NCBI GenBank assembly: GCA_940671915.1
Contig: CALNVZ010003434.1
Coordinates: forward strand, 4,581,799 to 4,645,798
DNA length: 64,000 nucleotides
From: Paracentrotus lividus
Lineage: Eukaryota > Echinodermata > Echinoidea > Camarodonta > Echinidae
Direction: 5' to 3'
The position numbers and the translations under genes were made by a program. This document shows positions 11,700 through 24,780 of this stretch, piece after piece (the stretch's first letter is position 1; each line of letters opens with the position of its first letter). Under the pieces are notes generated by a model. That model did no database searches and had not been told where the DNA came from. It saw nothing but the letters and a program-made list of their open reading frames with translations.

Positions 11700-11880
11700 A
11701 GATTAGACGCGTTTGGACGACCAGAGAACGACGAGGGAACGAATAGAGAACGACGAGGAACGAACATCCATCGCGCATAACGTTCACACTGCTAATGCCC
11801 AGCGCATACAGAACCTATTGATAAGTGCGTTGTTACGCGCTAGAAAACGCTCAAAACTGTGAACGTGTAATAAATTATAG
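11700..11880. other. CpG-rich island-like segment, part 1
   Basis: CpG and GCG words (GACGCGTTTGG, AGAACGACGAGG, GCGCATAACG) are dense here compared with the AT-rich surroundings. Similar composition resumes at 13020-13660. It has no coding potential that I can support. Confidence 0.4.
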
Positions 11881-12354
11881 ATTTATTCAGCGTACATTAA
11901 CATTAACATTACATTTTTAACTACAACTGTTGGTCAAAAGGTTGTATTTTTTTTATTGATCCAGCCACATAAATAATTTTGATGTTTATCTTTATCATTC
12001 TTTTTTTTTTATATTGGATTTTTTCCTAAACCATGACCGGGTATTGAATAATTAAAAAAAGTACTTCATCCACACAACAATAACCATTCTGGCAACATTT
12101 TTGGCTTTACCAAAGCCCCTCGGCGCTATCTCATGAAACGCTTTTTAGGTGTAGGGTTGCTATTGGTCTTAAATCTAGGTTTAAAAAACAATGGTTTCTT
12201 GCTAAGTGAGGGGTTGAATTAAAAAGTGTGACTAGTAAAGAATATCAATAATAAAAATATTCTACCGTTATGGTAAAAACAGAGAGAGAAAAAAACCTTT
12301 AACAAGCAATTGTTATTATTTCTTTCAATTTTTTTTTTCGTCTAAGAAATAACC

Positions 12355-12532
12355 CATAGCAGTAGTGGATCCAGGATTTTTGAAATACGAGTGGTGCATC
12401 CCGAAAATTTAAGGGAAAAAAATAGGTGCTGGCGAATTTTTCGAATTTTAACATATACAGTCAATTCATTTTTTTTTAATATAGAAGGGGTGCGGGTCTC
12501 CTGCGCCCCGTCTGGATCCGCCACAGCCATGT
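12355..12532. mobile_element. small TIR element with GGATCCAG ends
   Basis: The left end GCAGTAGTGGATCCAGGA and right end TCTGGATCCGCCACAGCC are inverted copies with a few mismatches. The element is nonautonomous and carries no gene. Confidence 0.65.
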
Positions 12533-13019
12533 CCCGGGAGAGTTAGAGGGGAACAAACAAATTCAAGAAATTTAACTGGAGGCAAAATGATTTGGCTAGA
12601 GCAAAAAAAATAAAAAATAAAAAATAAAAAAAATAAACATAGTAATATAATACTAAATAAACAAAATGATAATAAAAAAATATAATAATAAATATAATAA
12701 TAATAAAAAATAATAATAGTATTCAAGCTTAATGAACAACAGTGTAAATTCTGCTGGTGTTCTTTTTGAAATTCGTATTTTAAGTTATAATTGCTCCAAA
12801 ATGATAAAATAAATATAGAAATACCAAATTTTTGTTAACATTTTAAAAAGTGTTTAGAAGTTTATACCTTGGTATTCACTCAGAAAACAATTACATGTGT
12901 TATTTCAAGTCGAAAATATTATAATTTCATTATACCGAATAGTTACTTTACATGTAAAAATAGCACTTAAACAGGGAAGGAAAACTACTTGAGCACAAAA
13001 CAAAATAAGCTTTAAATCA

Positions 13020-13660
13020 TTTTATTCGATACACACAAGCGCGGTGTCTACCCAAACCATTTGGTGACAATTAAAGGATATTGAGGGTAAAACATACGCC
13101 CCCATTTAGGTGACATGAGGAATTGAGTAAAAAACATATAAACAAAAGTTCTCTGCGTTGGTTGGAACGCACTATCGAACTACGAAGAACGTTTCACCCA
13201 AGCGCTAATATGATCAAGTAGCGAATGCCGGCAGCGCTTTCAAAGCGTCTTTTATAAGAACGCTGTTACAGACGCAAGAAATGTTGAACATGTTCAAAAT
13301 CAAAAATTGACTTCAGCGTTCCTCTGCTTTTCTTTGGCGTATCCAACGAAAAGCAAACGCTTTCCTACGTTTGCCAAAGCGATTTTCAAACGACGTCCGC
13401 GCTCATCGAAGCTTACGCAAAATGGCAATTAACTCCACGAACGTCGGCATCGTTACTCAAATACGCACAAGTTTGGCGTTTTCCTAACCGTTCTCTATAC
13501 CAGTCTAAAACACGTAGATCAATAAGTGCCATACGCTGTTCAGTTCTCTGCTAACGCTATGGCAATCGCTAGGTGGACGACTAAAGCACTGCGCAGTCAT
13601 CGTACCGCTGACGCTATTTATCGCTTCTACAGTCGTTTAGAGCTCATCTAAAAATTCCAT
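13020..13660. other. CpG-rich segment with recurrent AACGCT/AGCGTT words
   Basis: The segment is enriched in AACGC, GCGTT and ACGCT words in both orientations and in CpG generally, in contrast to the flanking DNA. It could be part of an unrecognised transposon or a CpG-island-like regulatory region. No long reading frame is present. Confidence 0.4.
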
Positions 13661-13829
13661 TTTGTGGCAGGGAAAATGGAACCGCGTTCTTGAGCCCTAT
13701 TATTGGACATTAGTCAAATTTCGAGTGAAAAATCCATCGAACGCTAGGACACACATACCTTCACCACGCTCTAGTGTGACGGGCACCAATAAGAAATCTG
13801 GCTGTTTGAATCGCCGCGAAGCGCGGACC

Positions 13830-15330
13830 GAAAAATTTGCACGATGGTTAGTGCTGTGATGTACTCAAGAAAAGCGCTTGTTAAATTTTTCCACATGAAT
13901 TAATAATAATTTATTTTATATGGAATTAATTATTATGCTATTTACGCATGCATGAAGTCATATTTTTGTGTTCTTTTGCAACTACAGCTCTGGAATGCTA
14001 TTTTGTGTTTGCATAAATCCTTATAAAGGATTACTAACATTGTACATTGGAAAAGATCTTGTAATCAACTAAATTCCTTGTGTATTCATTGTCTTTTGAA
14101 TTTCTTATGTATTTTCCTTTTTTTAGACCTTTTGTTTTGTTTGTTTGTTTGTTCTTTATGTGTTGTTGATGTTTTTTTTCGCAAAAAATATTTTTCATGA
14201 ACCATTTGGAGCATGAATAGCATCAAATAAATTATGTCAGCCTAAGAAAGTTTAAAAATAATCAGAATGTTATGACCGGCCCCCACCCAGAGGGTCACGT
14301 GTGTGACAAATTTGTTTTCTAATTAATAATACAAATTTAAACTTGTCATGGATACGTCTACTTTAGTGAGATAAGCAGAGGAGATACAATTAAAAATCTA
14401 GACCTGAAGAAAATAATTATAAAAAATAATAATATATAAAATAGCGACACGTGACCCGAATGTGTCACGTGTGTGACCAATTTCAAAGTAATTAATCACT
14501 TAAACTTAAAAGCTTCATTGGCTTCATATTCGGTGAGATCGCAAGGCAACATTATAATCTAGACATTTTGTAGAAAAAAGAAATTAATAATACTAGAACC
14601 ATGGTTTTCGGGGTTCGTTAACTTTACGTGTTTTTGGGTCACGTGGTGAGAACATTTGATGGCAATAATTTTCATTTAGTTAATTATCTTAAAAAACAAT
14701 CATTCCACACCATTATTTTTACATTTTAGATTTAAAGAATTGAAAATTAAAAGAAGGTAATGACATAATCAAAAGTAAGGGAACCAGCTTAATACATTAA
14801 GTTAGGGTCAAACAAATGATTTTTACGTACATTTTTTCAAATATTACAAAAATTATTTCATGAAATAATTTATGCAAAATGAACATGAAAAATTTTGTAA
14901 AAAATTACAAGATAAAAAATGGCAATTTCATGACACTTCAGGACACATTGTCCTATATGAATATGCAGCTTAAAAACAAAGAAACAAACTTTATTTTCCA
15001 AAAAAAACGGTCTCACTTTTCAAAGAATCGCCTCAATACTTAATTACAATAAGTCAAAGTAACAAGACCAGCATATACAAATCAAGTCAGGCGTACAAAC
15101 CCAAATGCATAATTTTACTAGCGTAACCAATTTTCATATTCATTTTTTACATGTTAATATTTATGCAAAATGAGTACATCGAAAACCATTCCTGTAAAAT
15201 ACAGATAAAAATGCATTTCATGAAAACTTCCAGAAGATGCTCATTATCATGATATGCAGCTTAAAAGACAAAAAGGGAAAAACTTTATTTTTTCCCAAAG
15301 GTTCACCTTTCAAAGAATCACCCAAGAGAA
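13830..15330 (+). repeat. CACGTG-bearing dispersed repeat, copy 2
   Basis: This is parallel to 42890-44510: both have TTTGCACGATGGT, a CTCTGGAATGCTATTTTGTGTTT block, TCACGTGTGTGAC sites (about 14295, 14460), and a CAGCTTAAAAACAAA..TTTCAAAGAATCGCC end. The last block recurs in degraded form at about 15240-15320. No transposase frame is visible. Confidence 0.7.
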
Positions 15331-15339
15331 CTCAATACC

Positions 15340-17962
15340 CTTAAATTTGAAAATTGGGATCCTTCTAGACCAGACACTGACCCACGCCAAATCTATTTTC
15401 TAAGAAAGAAATATTGCATCCTACATTGATCCTTAGAGTATTAAAAATCTTTACTTGAAAAGCATGAAAAAACAACACAAATTGAAAATTGCCTGTTTTG
15501 ACGCAGTTTTGAATTGTACAGTGGCACGACACTGTGCAGGGGCACGTAGCCGCTGTCATTCCTCACTACCTTTATGGCAGTATTTAGGCAACATAAAATT
15601 TAGCAACGGGAGGACGGGAAATTGCATTCTAATACCAAAAAATCGGGCACAAAACCAACGGGCAGGCCACCATCTCTAGGTCAAAGCTTCAAACTATAAC
15701 CAAAAGCCATTCGAGTAGATTTTCCGCCGCGGCAATCGACCAGGCAATACACTGCACATATCTCCACATGAAAAAAATTATGTAAATTTTCTCGCAATCA
15801 TTTCATCTGGTTTCTTCCTAAACCTTAACTATCTGAACTGCGCCATAAAAAAAGAATTTCTGCTTTTAATTTCTAAGGATAAAAAGCTAAAGGAATACTG
15901 TTCTATCTAAACACAGAAAAATTATGTTATAGAAGTGTAAATTGAACATTTTTTTGATAGCTACAAAACCCTCAAACTAATGAAAAAGCGTCATTTACAC
16001 TAGATATTCACCCCCAAAAAAAATAAAAGTACAAATTACCCGGTACCATATGAAAAAAAACTAATAACCAACTAAAAACATTTTCAAGATGACAACATTA
16101 AAATATTGGGATGTTGCAACCAGCAGGTTGTCTTATTTTTACTCAGAGCATAAAAAAAAAGATTTGTAAAAAAAAAAAAAAAAACGAATTTGTTTTGATC
16201 ACCAAATCCTATTTTTGGCACACTTTTACCAACGTGTGGCCCACTGTGCGCCGGTTTAGCAGGATCCCCTTTGCCACCCATCTGTGGAAAAGCTTCATAA
16301 TGAGCACCGCTATCTTCTAGATTCATGTAGGGCCAGTAATACATTCCGTCACACTAATGACACAACGCTGTCGGCTCTCCAGTAATTCAGGGGTGATTAA
16401 CATTTTTATATTGATACAATTCGTTCTTTATTTGAACATAGGCCTGCCGGCTATTCAGGGAGCAATCAATTATAGAACCAAATAATAACAAAAAAACGTA
16501 AAGATATAACGAAACAATACACTGATAAATCAAGTTGAAAATGACGTGTGAAATTGATGCTATAACAGATGAAGAACATTATTTTTAAGAACAAGATCAT
16601 GTGTGTTCAAAAATTTACCTTGGGTAAGACTATATAGTGATCGTGTCAGAATGTCGGGTATGTACATCATATATACCACAGACCAATTGAATGTCATTTC
16701 ATATTCTCACAGGTTCATATCCATGGTTATAATCCCAGACAAGGAATTAATCTCTTCCTTGATCTAAAGCTTGAAAATTTAGCGATTGAATATGATTCAA
16801 GCCATGGCATTTTCAATCAAATTTCCTCTAACAATATGCGCGTAGCTCTCCTTTGTAGGGCAAAAAAATGTTGATTTTTTTAAAAATTATTTTTAGAACG
16901 CAGTATTCATAATAATAATAATACGCCATATCTGCTACGGTGATTAGAAATAATAATAATACTAATACTAAATAAATTTTAATTCTTTTAAAAGACAAAG
17001 CCTTATGATAAGGTCTTACTTGATGACAATCAGGAAATTCATAGCAATATATCTGCCAAACTTATGAGTTAGGCCTATATGCCCAAGATATTAAGAAAAG
17101 GCACGTGTTATTTTGACCAGACGGAAGGAAGATAAAAAGGAAGACAAGGTCACCGACGCAGTGTACAGAGGTTATTTATCAGCGAAGTGCAATTTCCCCT
17201 GGCTGTGCTTGAATAATCACAAAACGGGTGTATTGCGCATTTAAGGATATTATTCGGGATTTTACTGCTCACGAATTTAATAATTTTCCTCAAATTACAG
17301 AGCAAATAACTTGATGATCGACTAAGATTTTGGTAGTCTCAGGATAATTTTTCACCAATATCGATTCCGAACTATATAATAGATGTCATCTGATCAATTT
17401 GTTCAATATCGATGCATAGGATACTAGGACATCGCGATCATTACTACTTCTAATGCGATTTATTAAAACTTAATTCTACTTCTATTTCAATCATACACAG
17501 TTTAATTTTATAAAACACTCCGTTATAAAATTAAATCTTCGTGGAGCCTCACAGTAAAAGATTGATATGATTGTGAGAATAATATATTGCACAGCATCAG
17601 TATATGTTTATGAGCGTACGCATTTAGGAATATCATCTAAATATGATAAATATTGAGGCGCTTAATGCCCTGTACCTGTTTTACAACTCTTCTTTTTCAA
17701 TTATTTATTGAGCAATACGACATACAGCTGAAGGGGGGGGGGGGGTAATTCGGAATATCATCGTTATTGCCTTTTCCCTATACCAGAGTGGTCTGCTCTG
17801 ACTTCTGGCAATAATCATATGCACGTGCAATACTTGGATTAAAACGGAATTAAGATGGGTACATTAATTTGAAAAAAAGTTTAGTTTAAATGAATAGCAC
17901 ATGTTCTTACTATTGAATAAATAGCTAAATTTTCCATGTAAACCTGGAAACATTCCCTCCTC
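15340..17962. other. no supported gene
   Basis: I found no family-level protein similarity in this stretch. It contains short AAT-rich runs (about 16905-16970), a poly(A) tract near 16170 and a G-run near 17735. A minus-strand 54-residue frame near 16340-16185 is discussed among the rejected items. Confidence 0.4.
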
Positions 17963-18164
17963 NNNNNNNNNNNNNNNNNNNNNNNNNNNNNNNNNNNNNN
18001 NNNNNNNNNNNNNNNNNNNNNNNNNNNNNNNNNNNNNNNNNNNNNNNNNNNNNNNNNNNNNNNNNNNNNNNNNNNNNNNNNNNNNNNNNNNNNNNNNNNN
18101 NNNNNNNNNNNNNNNNNNNNNNNNNNNNNNNNNNNNNNNNNNNNNNNNNNNNNNNNNNNNNNNN
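17963..18164. other. assembly gap (202 N)
   Basis: This is a run of undetermined bases; any frame crossing it is meaningless. Confidence 1.
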
Positions 18165-19371
18165 TTAGGCCTCACCCTCCATATACCAGTGAGCAAAACC
18201 CCATATTTTTGGAAGAGCTGACAATGTCGAGATATATAAAAAGTAGTCCTATCTAATGATGGTTGTATGAGCCCTAACCAACATCGCTAGGGCGGACTTC
18301 TCTTCAGATCAGGGTGCAAGGAGGGTCCTACAGGTGGGGGGCGTCCAAAATAGTCGCACCCTTTTACAAAATTAGCATTCTGAACAAAAAATGTTTGAAG
18401 CAGAGTTTTCAAATACATTGAGTTTTGGTATAAATTAAAAGATAATAAAATTTCCTACGATTTGGTACTATTTCATAGAATCATAGTCAGTAAGGTATAA
18501 ATTTAAGCGTTAAACTGGATTTTTTCTCATTTTTTCAAAATTAATTTTTTATCTATTTATTGTTTTACCTCGTTCTAATAATCATGTCAAGACCTTAAAA
18601 GCGCGAAACTTTTTCAGAAATGTGCCCCAATCACTTGGACAAAAGTATGTGAAAAAGAAAAAGTAATATCCTTTTCCAATAAAAAGATATAACGTTATAA
18701 GTTACCTCCGCAATATACGGAAAAAACGACGTTTTTGCCCCATTTATGTTGGTAACCCATACATACACGTGTAATACCCTACTGCAGTGCGCGCATGTGT
18801 TATGCACGGCGATGATCTAACATTATTACATGAATATGCAAGTTTCCATTAAAGTAATAAAGAATCTATAGAATGGATTTTCTCGACCAAATTGTTGTGA
18901 AGGGGGAGGATGCTGGGGTGTGGAAGGGGGGGTCATATGAACACGGGACCAATGTGGTGCGGCAAGATCATATAACTTATAATTAATCAAATTAATGAAT
19001 TGTGCTTGTTGCAATATACTCGGTTGTTATTTTGGCGGAATGAAAAGGGCTGATTGCAGTCACAGTTAGGTTTGTTGGCGTATTTGTTGCAAGGTTTACA
19101 ACTGATAATTACAATAAAGGTCCTGGCACATGATTATCCAAACACATGAACAGTGGCCTACATTATATAAATGTAAGTACAATGACAAAATCCTATATAC
19201 AATAGAAAACGAAGTGTTATTGTGAGTAAACAATGAACAAGACGGTACGAAAAATTCAAATCCAACGAATAAATAAAAAAAAAACATTAATCTGAGTTTA
19301 CAGAGTTATAAATAATTTGTTTGCCCTATTTATACAGAAAACCAAGGTATCCCCATGGGAGCGGGGATGCT

Positions 19372-19530
19372 CGGGATGGGGCTGGGGCTGCAGACCCCAC
19401 TTTTGTCATTAAACGTTGTACAAAACGCAATAAATGGCCATAGGGGTGCCTAGATTGGTGATTTTTAGCCTGTTCAGCCCCCCCACCAATTTTCGGCTCA
19501 GCCGCTCCATTTTCAAAAACACTCCCCGGA
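19372..19530 (-). mobile_element. partial copy of the GGGGCCGCGGAGC MITE family
   Basis: Read on the minus strand it parallels 21311-21483 and 63161-63364: a CCTGT/AGCCT segment, a TGGCCWTTT segment and a GGGGTCTGCAGCCCCAGCCCC end. One terminus is missing. Confidence 0.5.
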
Positions 19531-20366
19531 AGACCCTACCTCTCTCCAGAAAAGATTTTCTTACAGCTGTGATTAAACAGATTATGATTATAACATTTAT
19601 AAGGGTAAATCTATACAACCTATATTATATGATGGATTTATCAATCAACATGATTGAGGTGATCATACAAACAGGGCCACTTTGCGCCGAAAGGTGGACC
19701 TGTCACTATAGAAGTAGCCACTATTATTATCATGCCACTATTATTATTATTGTTGTTAAATTATTATATCGTTGATCTTTTCTTTAACATACAATATTAT
19801 TAGCCTGGAGCCACGTCACTTCAAGACTTATTGAAGCTAATATATGTGATATTTATATATACAATATCAATTATTCAATCATTCTGCTAATAAGTGTTTG
19901 AAATTCGGCCCAGATGAATAGAGATGGCACAATGCTCACACAAAGTTTGAGGGATCCTTCTTCCCCGGGCCCTACCCTCTCCTCCAGAAGATTTTCTTAC
20001 AGGCTGTGATCAAACAGATTTTGGATTATAAATTTCATATTATAAGGGTAAATCTAACAACCTTATATTATGATGGATTTATCACTCAACATGTTGAGGT
20101 GATCTACAAACAGGGCCCACTTTGCGCCGAAAGGTGGACCTGTGCACTATAGAAGTAGCCACTATTATTATCATGCCACTATTATTATTATTGTTGTTAT
20201 TAATATTATTATTATATCGTTGATCTTTTCTTTAAATACAATATTATTAGCCTGGAGCACGTCACTTCATAGACTTATGAGCTAATTATGTGATTTTATA
20301 TTATACAATCAATTATTCAATCATTCTGCTATAAGGGTTTGGAAATTCGGCCCAGATGAATGGGAT
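19523..20366 (+). repeat. ~0.4-kb tandem duplication
   Basis: Unit 1 (about 19523-19925) and unit 2 (about 19963-20366) share GGCCACTTTGCGCCGAAAGG, GAAGTAGCCACTATTATTATC and AATTCGGCCCAGATGAAT in the same order. Differences are largely single-base insertions or deletions, often in short homopolymers, so unmerged haplotypes or low-quality reads should be considered. Confidence 0.8.
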
Positions 20367-20936
20367 GCAAAGCTAATAATATAAGTTCCTTTTTTGAAGG
20401 AGGGGAAAGAAAGGTTAGACATAGAATTAGGAGACACCATGGATCCGCGACTGCATACCCCCCCCCCCTATCCGAGCCCTCTCAGGACGAAACTGTTGAT
20501 TTCAATTGTCGACAACACGCTTGAAATATATTTGTCTCTAGCATAGCAGCAGGTGGAAGTTTGTTTGATTCAACCATGATGCTTGTGACCTTTTAATACG
20601 AGGTTGAGGAAAATTTGGGGTTTGAAAATACATAAAAAATTGTTCTTTTTTGATTTTTACAATTTCACAAGGTTTTGTTTAGAAAAAATGAGCACTATTA
20701 ATTGAGAAAAAGGGGGCACTATATATTACTATTGAAAGAGGTACATTTGTCATGTTTGTGATGCCTGAAAAAGTGGGCTGCACTGAACAACCTGCCCCTC
20801 CCCAGTTTCGCTTGTAGGCACCCTACTTCAGCTGGCCTGTCGAAACAATCCGAAGAATATTGGTTTGGGTCTATACAACCATCCCATATAAGCTATTCAC
20901 GAAAACCAGCGATTTATCTCACCATTGTTTACCAAA

Positions 20937-20991
20937 CAGAGTATTTTATATTTCCAAATAATCTCCTTTTCAGGAAATATAAAATACTCTG
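20937..20991. repeat. perfect 19-bp hairpin
   Basis: CAGAGTATTTTATATTTCC and its exact reverse complement flank a ~17-base loop. No transcript context is known. Confidence 0.8.
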
Positions 20992-21050
20992 TCACCAAAA
21001 AGATACATTATAAATGTATGCAAAATACACTTTTGGTCATAAAGCTTGGA

Positions 21051-21117
<67 letters not shown>

Positions 21118-21180
21118 TTTTTTTTTATTATTATTATTAATTATTATTATTAATATTATCATTATTATTATAATTAATAA
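21051..21180 (+). repeat. TTA microsatellite
   Basis: An ATT/TTA trinucleotide array decays into T-runs and mixed TTAA at its 3' end. Confidence 0.95.
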
Positions 21181-21310
21181 GCTTCAGCCACATCATTTTG
21201 CTCTGGTTTGAAGTTTTATTTTTTATTCCAAAATCTGTTTGATCACAGCCTGTAAGAAAAACTTCTGATAATCAATGCACATCCAATCAGGTACACTATT
21301 GGGAGGGGGC

Positions 21311-21483
21311 AGGGGCCGAGTGTGTTTGAAAGTGGAGGGGCTAGCGAAATGGGGGGGGGGGGGGGGGGGGACCTGAAACAGGCTTAAAATCACATAATCT
21401 ATGGCCTTTTCGCGTTTTGCTCACGTTTACCTACAAAAGTGGGGGATGCAGCCCCCAGCTCCACCCCTGGCTCCGCGGCCCTT
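21311..21483 (+). mobile_element. GGGGCCG-ended MITE, copy 2
   Basis: It starts AGGGGCCGAG and ends GGCTCCGCGGCC. It contains a long G-run and shares its interior (CTATGGCC, TTTCGC, GCAGCCCCCAGC) with the copy at 63161-63364. Confidence 0.6.
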
Positions 21484-22199
21484 TGCCGCCCCAAAATTGG
21501 TCCCGTGTTCATGACCCCCCCCATTCCATTCCCCTTCACAAAGATTGGTCGAGAAGTCCATTCTTTATTAACCTTAATGGAAACTTACATATTCATGTAA
21601 TAATTGTTAGATCATGCCGTGCATACACATGCGCGCACTGCAATAGGGTATTACACGTGTATGTATGGGTTTACCACATAAATGGGGCAAAAACGTCGTT
21701 TTTCCGAATATTGCGGAGGTAACTTTATAACGTTATATCTTTTTATAGGAAAAGGATATTACTTTTTCTTTTTCACATACTTTTGTCAATAGACCGGGGC
21801 ACATTTCTGAAAAGTTTCGCGCTTTAGGTCTTGACATGATTATTAGACGAGGTAAAACAATAAATAGATAAAAAATTATTTTTTGAAAAAAAAGAAAAAA
21901 AAAAATCAAGTTTAACGCTTAAAATTTTACATTTACTGAATATGATTCTTATTGAAAATAGTACCAGATCGTAGGACATTTTATTATCTTTAATTTGATA
22001 CCAAATTCAATGTATTTGAAACTCTGCTTCAAACATTTTTGTTCAGAATGCTAATTTTTGTAAAAGGGGCGGCTATTTTGGACGCCCCCACCTGTAGGGA
22101 CCCTCCTGCAGCTGGTCTGAAGAGTAGTCCGCCCTAGCGATGTTGGTTATGGTCCAAACAACCGTCCTAGATCAGACCCTACTTGCTCCCTGGGTAATA

Positions 22200-23320
22200 T
22201 CAGGATCATGTACTCAACGTAACCAAATATTTATTTCTATTTCCATTTCTAAGAAATGACCAATTATCTCTACACAATTTTAATTTAGTCAAGAGTAACT
22301 GAGATGATTATTTAAGTAATACCATAAGTTCTAAGTAAACTTTCTAATATACATACATATTATTGTTCATTCATTTTATTTTTAAACACATTAGAATACT
22401 AAAACATTCTATGGTTATGTTTTAACGATTATGCGCATTAATGGCTTATGGAGTTTTCTTGATCTGGTCAATTAAAATCACAAAGAATTGATCACTTGTT
22501 TTATCTCGTTAAACTCAAGTAGCACCATTATGTCATACTTTAGTACATGTTCAATGATGGTAGGCCCGTTTAGTGCTCATGCACCTATATTGCGCACACC
22601 AGTTCGAATGAAACCAGGGTGTGGCACCAGTTTCTGTGCACAGAGTTTATTACACGTATTAATTACTCACCAAGTTTTGACCAATTTCAAATCGGCTGAG
22701 AGTCCAAAATGATTTCCTCCAAATCTCCCATTCAATTTGGTAAGGTGTATGAACAGTTTGTCATATTCGGTCGATAATTATGTCGATTGTTGGCCGATTC
22801 ATTCCAAAATATAGAAATAGTAATTTCCGGGATCATAAAACAAGCTTTAATATAATCCGTGGCATAATGCTGTATCATGATTACGCCCTCTCCTTTGTAC
22901 TTGAAATATGAACATGTCCCATATCATAAATAATTGTTTCATGAAATTAGTTTTTCGTTGTCTCTTTTTCAAGTGTTACAAACATCACTACTATTATTAT
23001 CTATTTGATAATTATACTATTTCTGTCAAAAAAACAATAATTATTACACCCTTTATTTTGGGTGAATATTAAGGATGTCATAATAAAGTTAGGGGGCATT
23101 TATTTATTGAAGGTAGGTCAGGTGTTACAAATTTATAAAATGATGACGCGTATTTTTCTACAGCTATTTACTATAAAATATAACTTGTAAAATTAAAACA
23201 AATATACATACATGTACACAAAGTTTACATACACTAACTCTTCAAAATGTCAAACCAAACACATGATTATTCAAGAAAAAAAAAATCTTTGGAACAACAA
23301 CAAGCTTTTTCTGAAAAAGA
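22200..23320. other. no supported gene
   Basis: This is ordinary AT-rich intergenic DNA. I see neither a protein-family match nor an RNA gene. Confidence 0.4.
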
Positions 23321-23330
23321 AATTGCACAA

Positions 23331-23354
23331 AGACACACACGCACACACACAATT

Positions 23355-23388
<34 letters not shown>

Positions 23389-23402
23389 CACACACACACA
23401 AA
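23331..23402 (+). repeat. AC microsatellite
   Basis: A CA dinucleotide array is interrupted by AATTATT and CCC. The adjacent His/Thr-rich short frames come from it. Confidence 0.95.
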
Positions 23403-23945
23403 CTCTCTCTTTCTCTTCATGCCTTTTCATAGTCTCTTCTCTTCATGATTCTAGAAATAGTTTTTAATAAAAGATAAAAATAACAACTCAGAGCGTGGCT
23501 TTTATGCACAAGCCGCATCCAATGTCATGTTTGTATCATTCATAGGTGACTGGGTAATGAGCCTCGTCCAATAATCCGTTCCTCATGACAAGAACGGTAA
23601 AAAATGTTTGTCGGAGAGAAAAGAGTAAGAGATAGTCCCAATTTTTCAAAACGAAAAATGAAAATATGCCAAATTAGTGAGATGCTATCTGGTTTGATAT
23701 CAAATATTATTTAAAGATTAATATAAATATATCTGTCTATATTATGCACAGTATCCAGTCTGGAACAGTTGTAATGTCCTTAAGCCGATACGCAGCCTTC
23801 GAACTTGGGCATCCTGTGTCAGTTGTGTCTCAGTTCAGGTTTGTAGACCCTTTACTCGAGCATATTTTACACTTTAGATACAAATCTTGTTTCTTTCCCT
23901 TCTAATACAAATCAAAGTTATTTAGCCATCATATCTGAAAAGCGA

Positions 23946-23999
23946 TTAAAAAAAAAAAAAATATATATATATTAATTATATATATATATTTTTTTTTTT
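23946..23999. repeat. A/TA/T palindrome
   Basis: A poly(A)-(TA)n-TTAATTA-(TA)n-poly(T) sequence forms a self-complementary cruciform-prone block. Confidence 0.85.
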
Positions 24000-24149
24000 G
24001 GGTTGGGGGGGGTACAATTTCTACAATGCTTCCTGTTATTGAGGAACAGGTGATTGGACGAGCCTTATTATCCTATCAAATATAAACAGACAATAAACAT
24101 ATTTGGCTTGTGCATACAAGTTTTGGCTGCATAACAAGAATTCGCTATT

Positions 24150-24780
24150 ACAGCATTATAAATAATAGGTGCTATGGGCTAAAAACATGCTCTTAAATTT
24201 TCAGCTGAGGAGCACAGGGTTTAATTTTGTTCTTGTGAGTAATGTTTCTAGACGTTGGGTATGCTTCTGAAGAATAAACACTGTGCACCGTGAGCTTTGA
24301 ATAAGAGATGAAGTGAGCCCTCTTTAAGCTAAAACATTACAGCCAATAATGCGACTATGGATCTAAAATGTCTTAAAGAACCCTATCATGTAACATAGTG
24401 CTACTGTTCTTCTCTGAAAACTCGCAAAGTTATATCGAATTCAAACAACCCGTACCACCTTTCGGATTCTTGACAAATTACATTACAATGTTTTCCCTGG
24501 AATTCTAATTTTGAGGATGAATTTCAGTAAAAACTTTGCGCATGAAGTATAATACGTTTTTTTTTTTTTTTTTTGCTTGAGCTCCAGTAATAATTCGGTG
24601 GAATCGGTTAAAACATGCTCTTAAAAAAATGTTTTATTTTGTTCTTGTGAGCAAATTTAACAAGTTTCTAGACATTAAATGCAGACATGCTTAAAATAAA
24701 CGTATACTGTGAGCTTTCAATGAGAGGTGAAGTGGGCCCTCCTTCAGCTAATGCATTACAGCCAACAATGTGATTATTAA
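24150..24780 (+). repeat. two diverged direct repeats
   Basis: Segments at about 24178-24370 and 24605-24780 share AAACATGCTCTTAAA, TTTTGTTCTTGTGAG, GTTTCTAGAC and GTGAGCTTT..ATGAGAGGTGAAGTG followed by CATTACAGCCAA. A fragment of the end recurs at about 28610-28640 beyond the foldback complex. Confidence 0.65.

Larger units (their letters stand above)
18250..22190. repeat. large inverted-repeat (foldback) complex
   Basis: The left arm from about 18260 (CCAACATCGCTAGGGCGGAC) to about 19530 is matched in reverse by about 21300-22160 (GTCCGCCCTAGCGATGTTGG). Shared internal marks include the ATATGCAAGTTTCC/GGAAACTTACATAT neighbourhood. A further short pair (19996-20020 and 21222-21255) lies inside. 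The centre contains a tandem duplication and TTA repeats. It may be a foldback transposon or two oppositely oriented copies of one element. Confidence 0.7.

Noticed and set aside
16084..16344. Minus-strand frame starting MYYWPYMNLEDSG
   Set aside because: The Gly/Pro-rich ~50 residues look faintly coding, but a stop lies just upstream, the frame runs into poly(A)-encoded Phe, and no family or splice context is recognisable.
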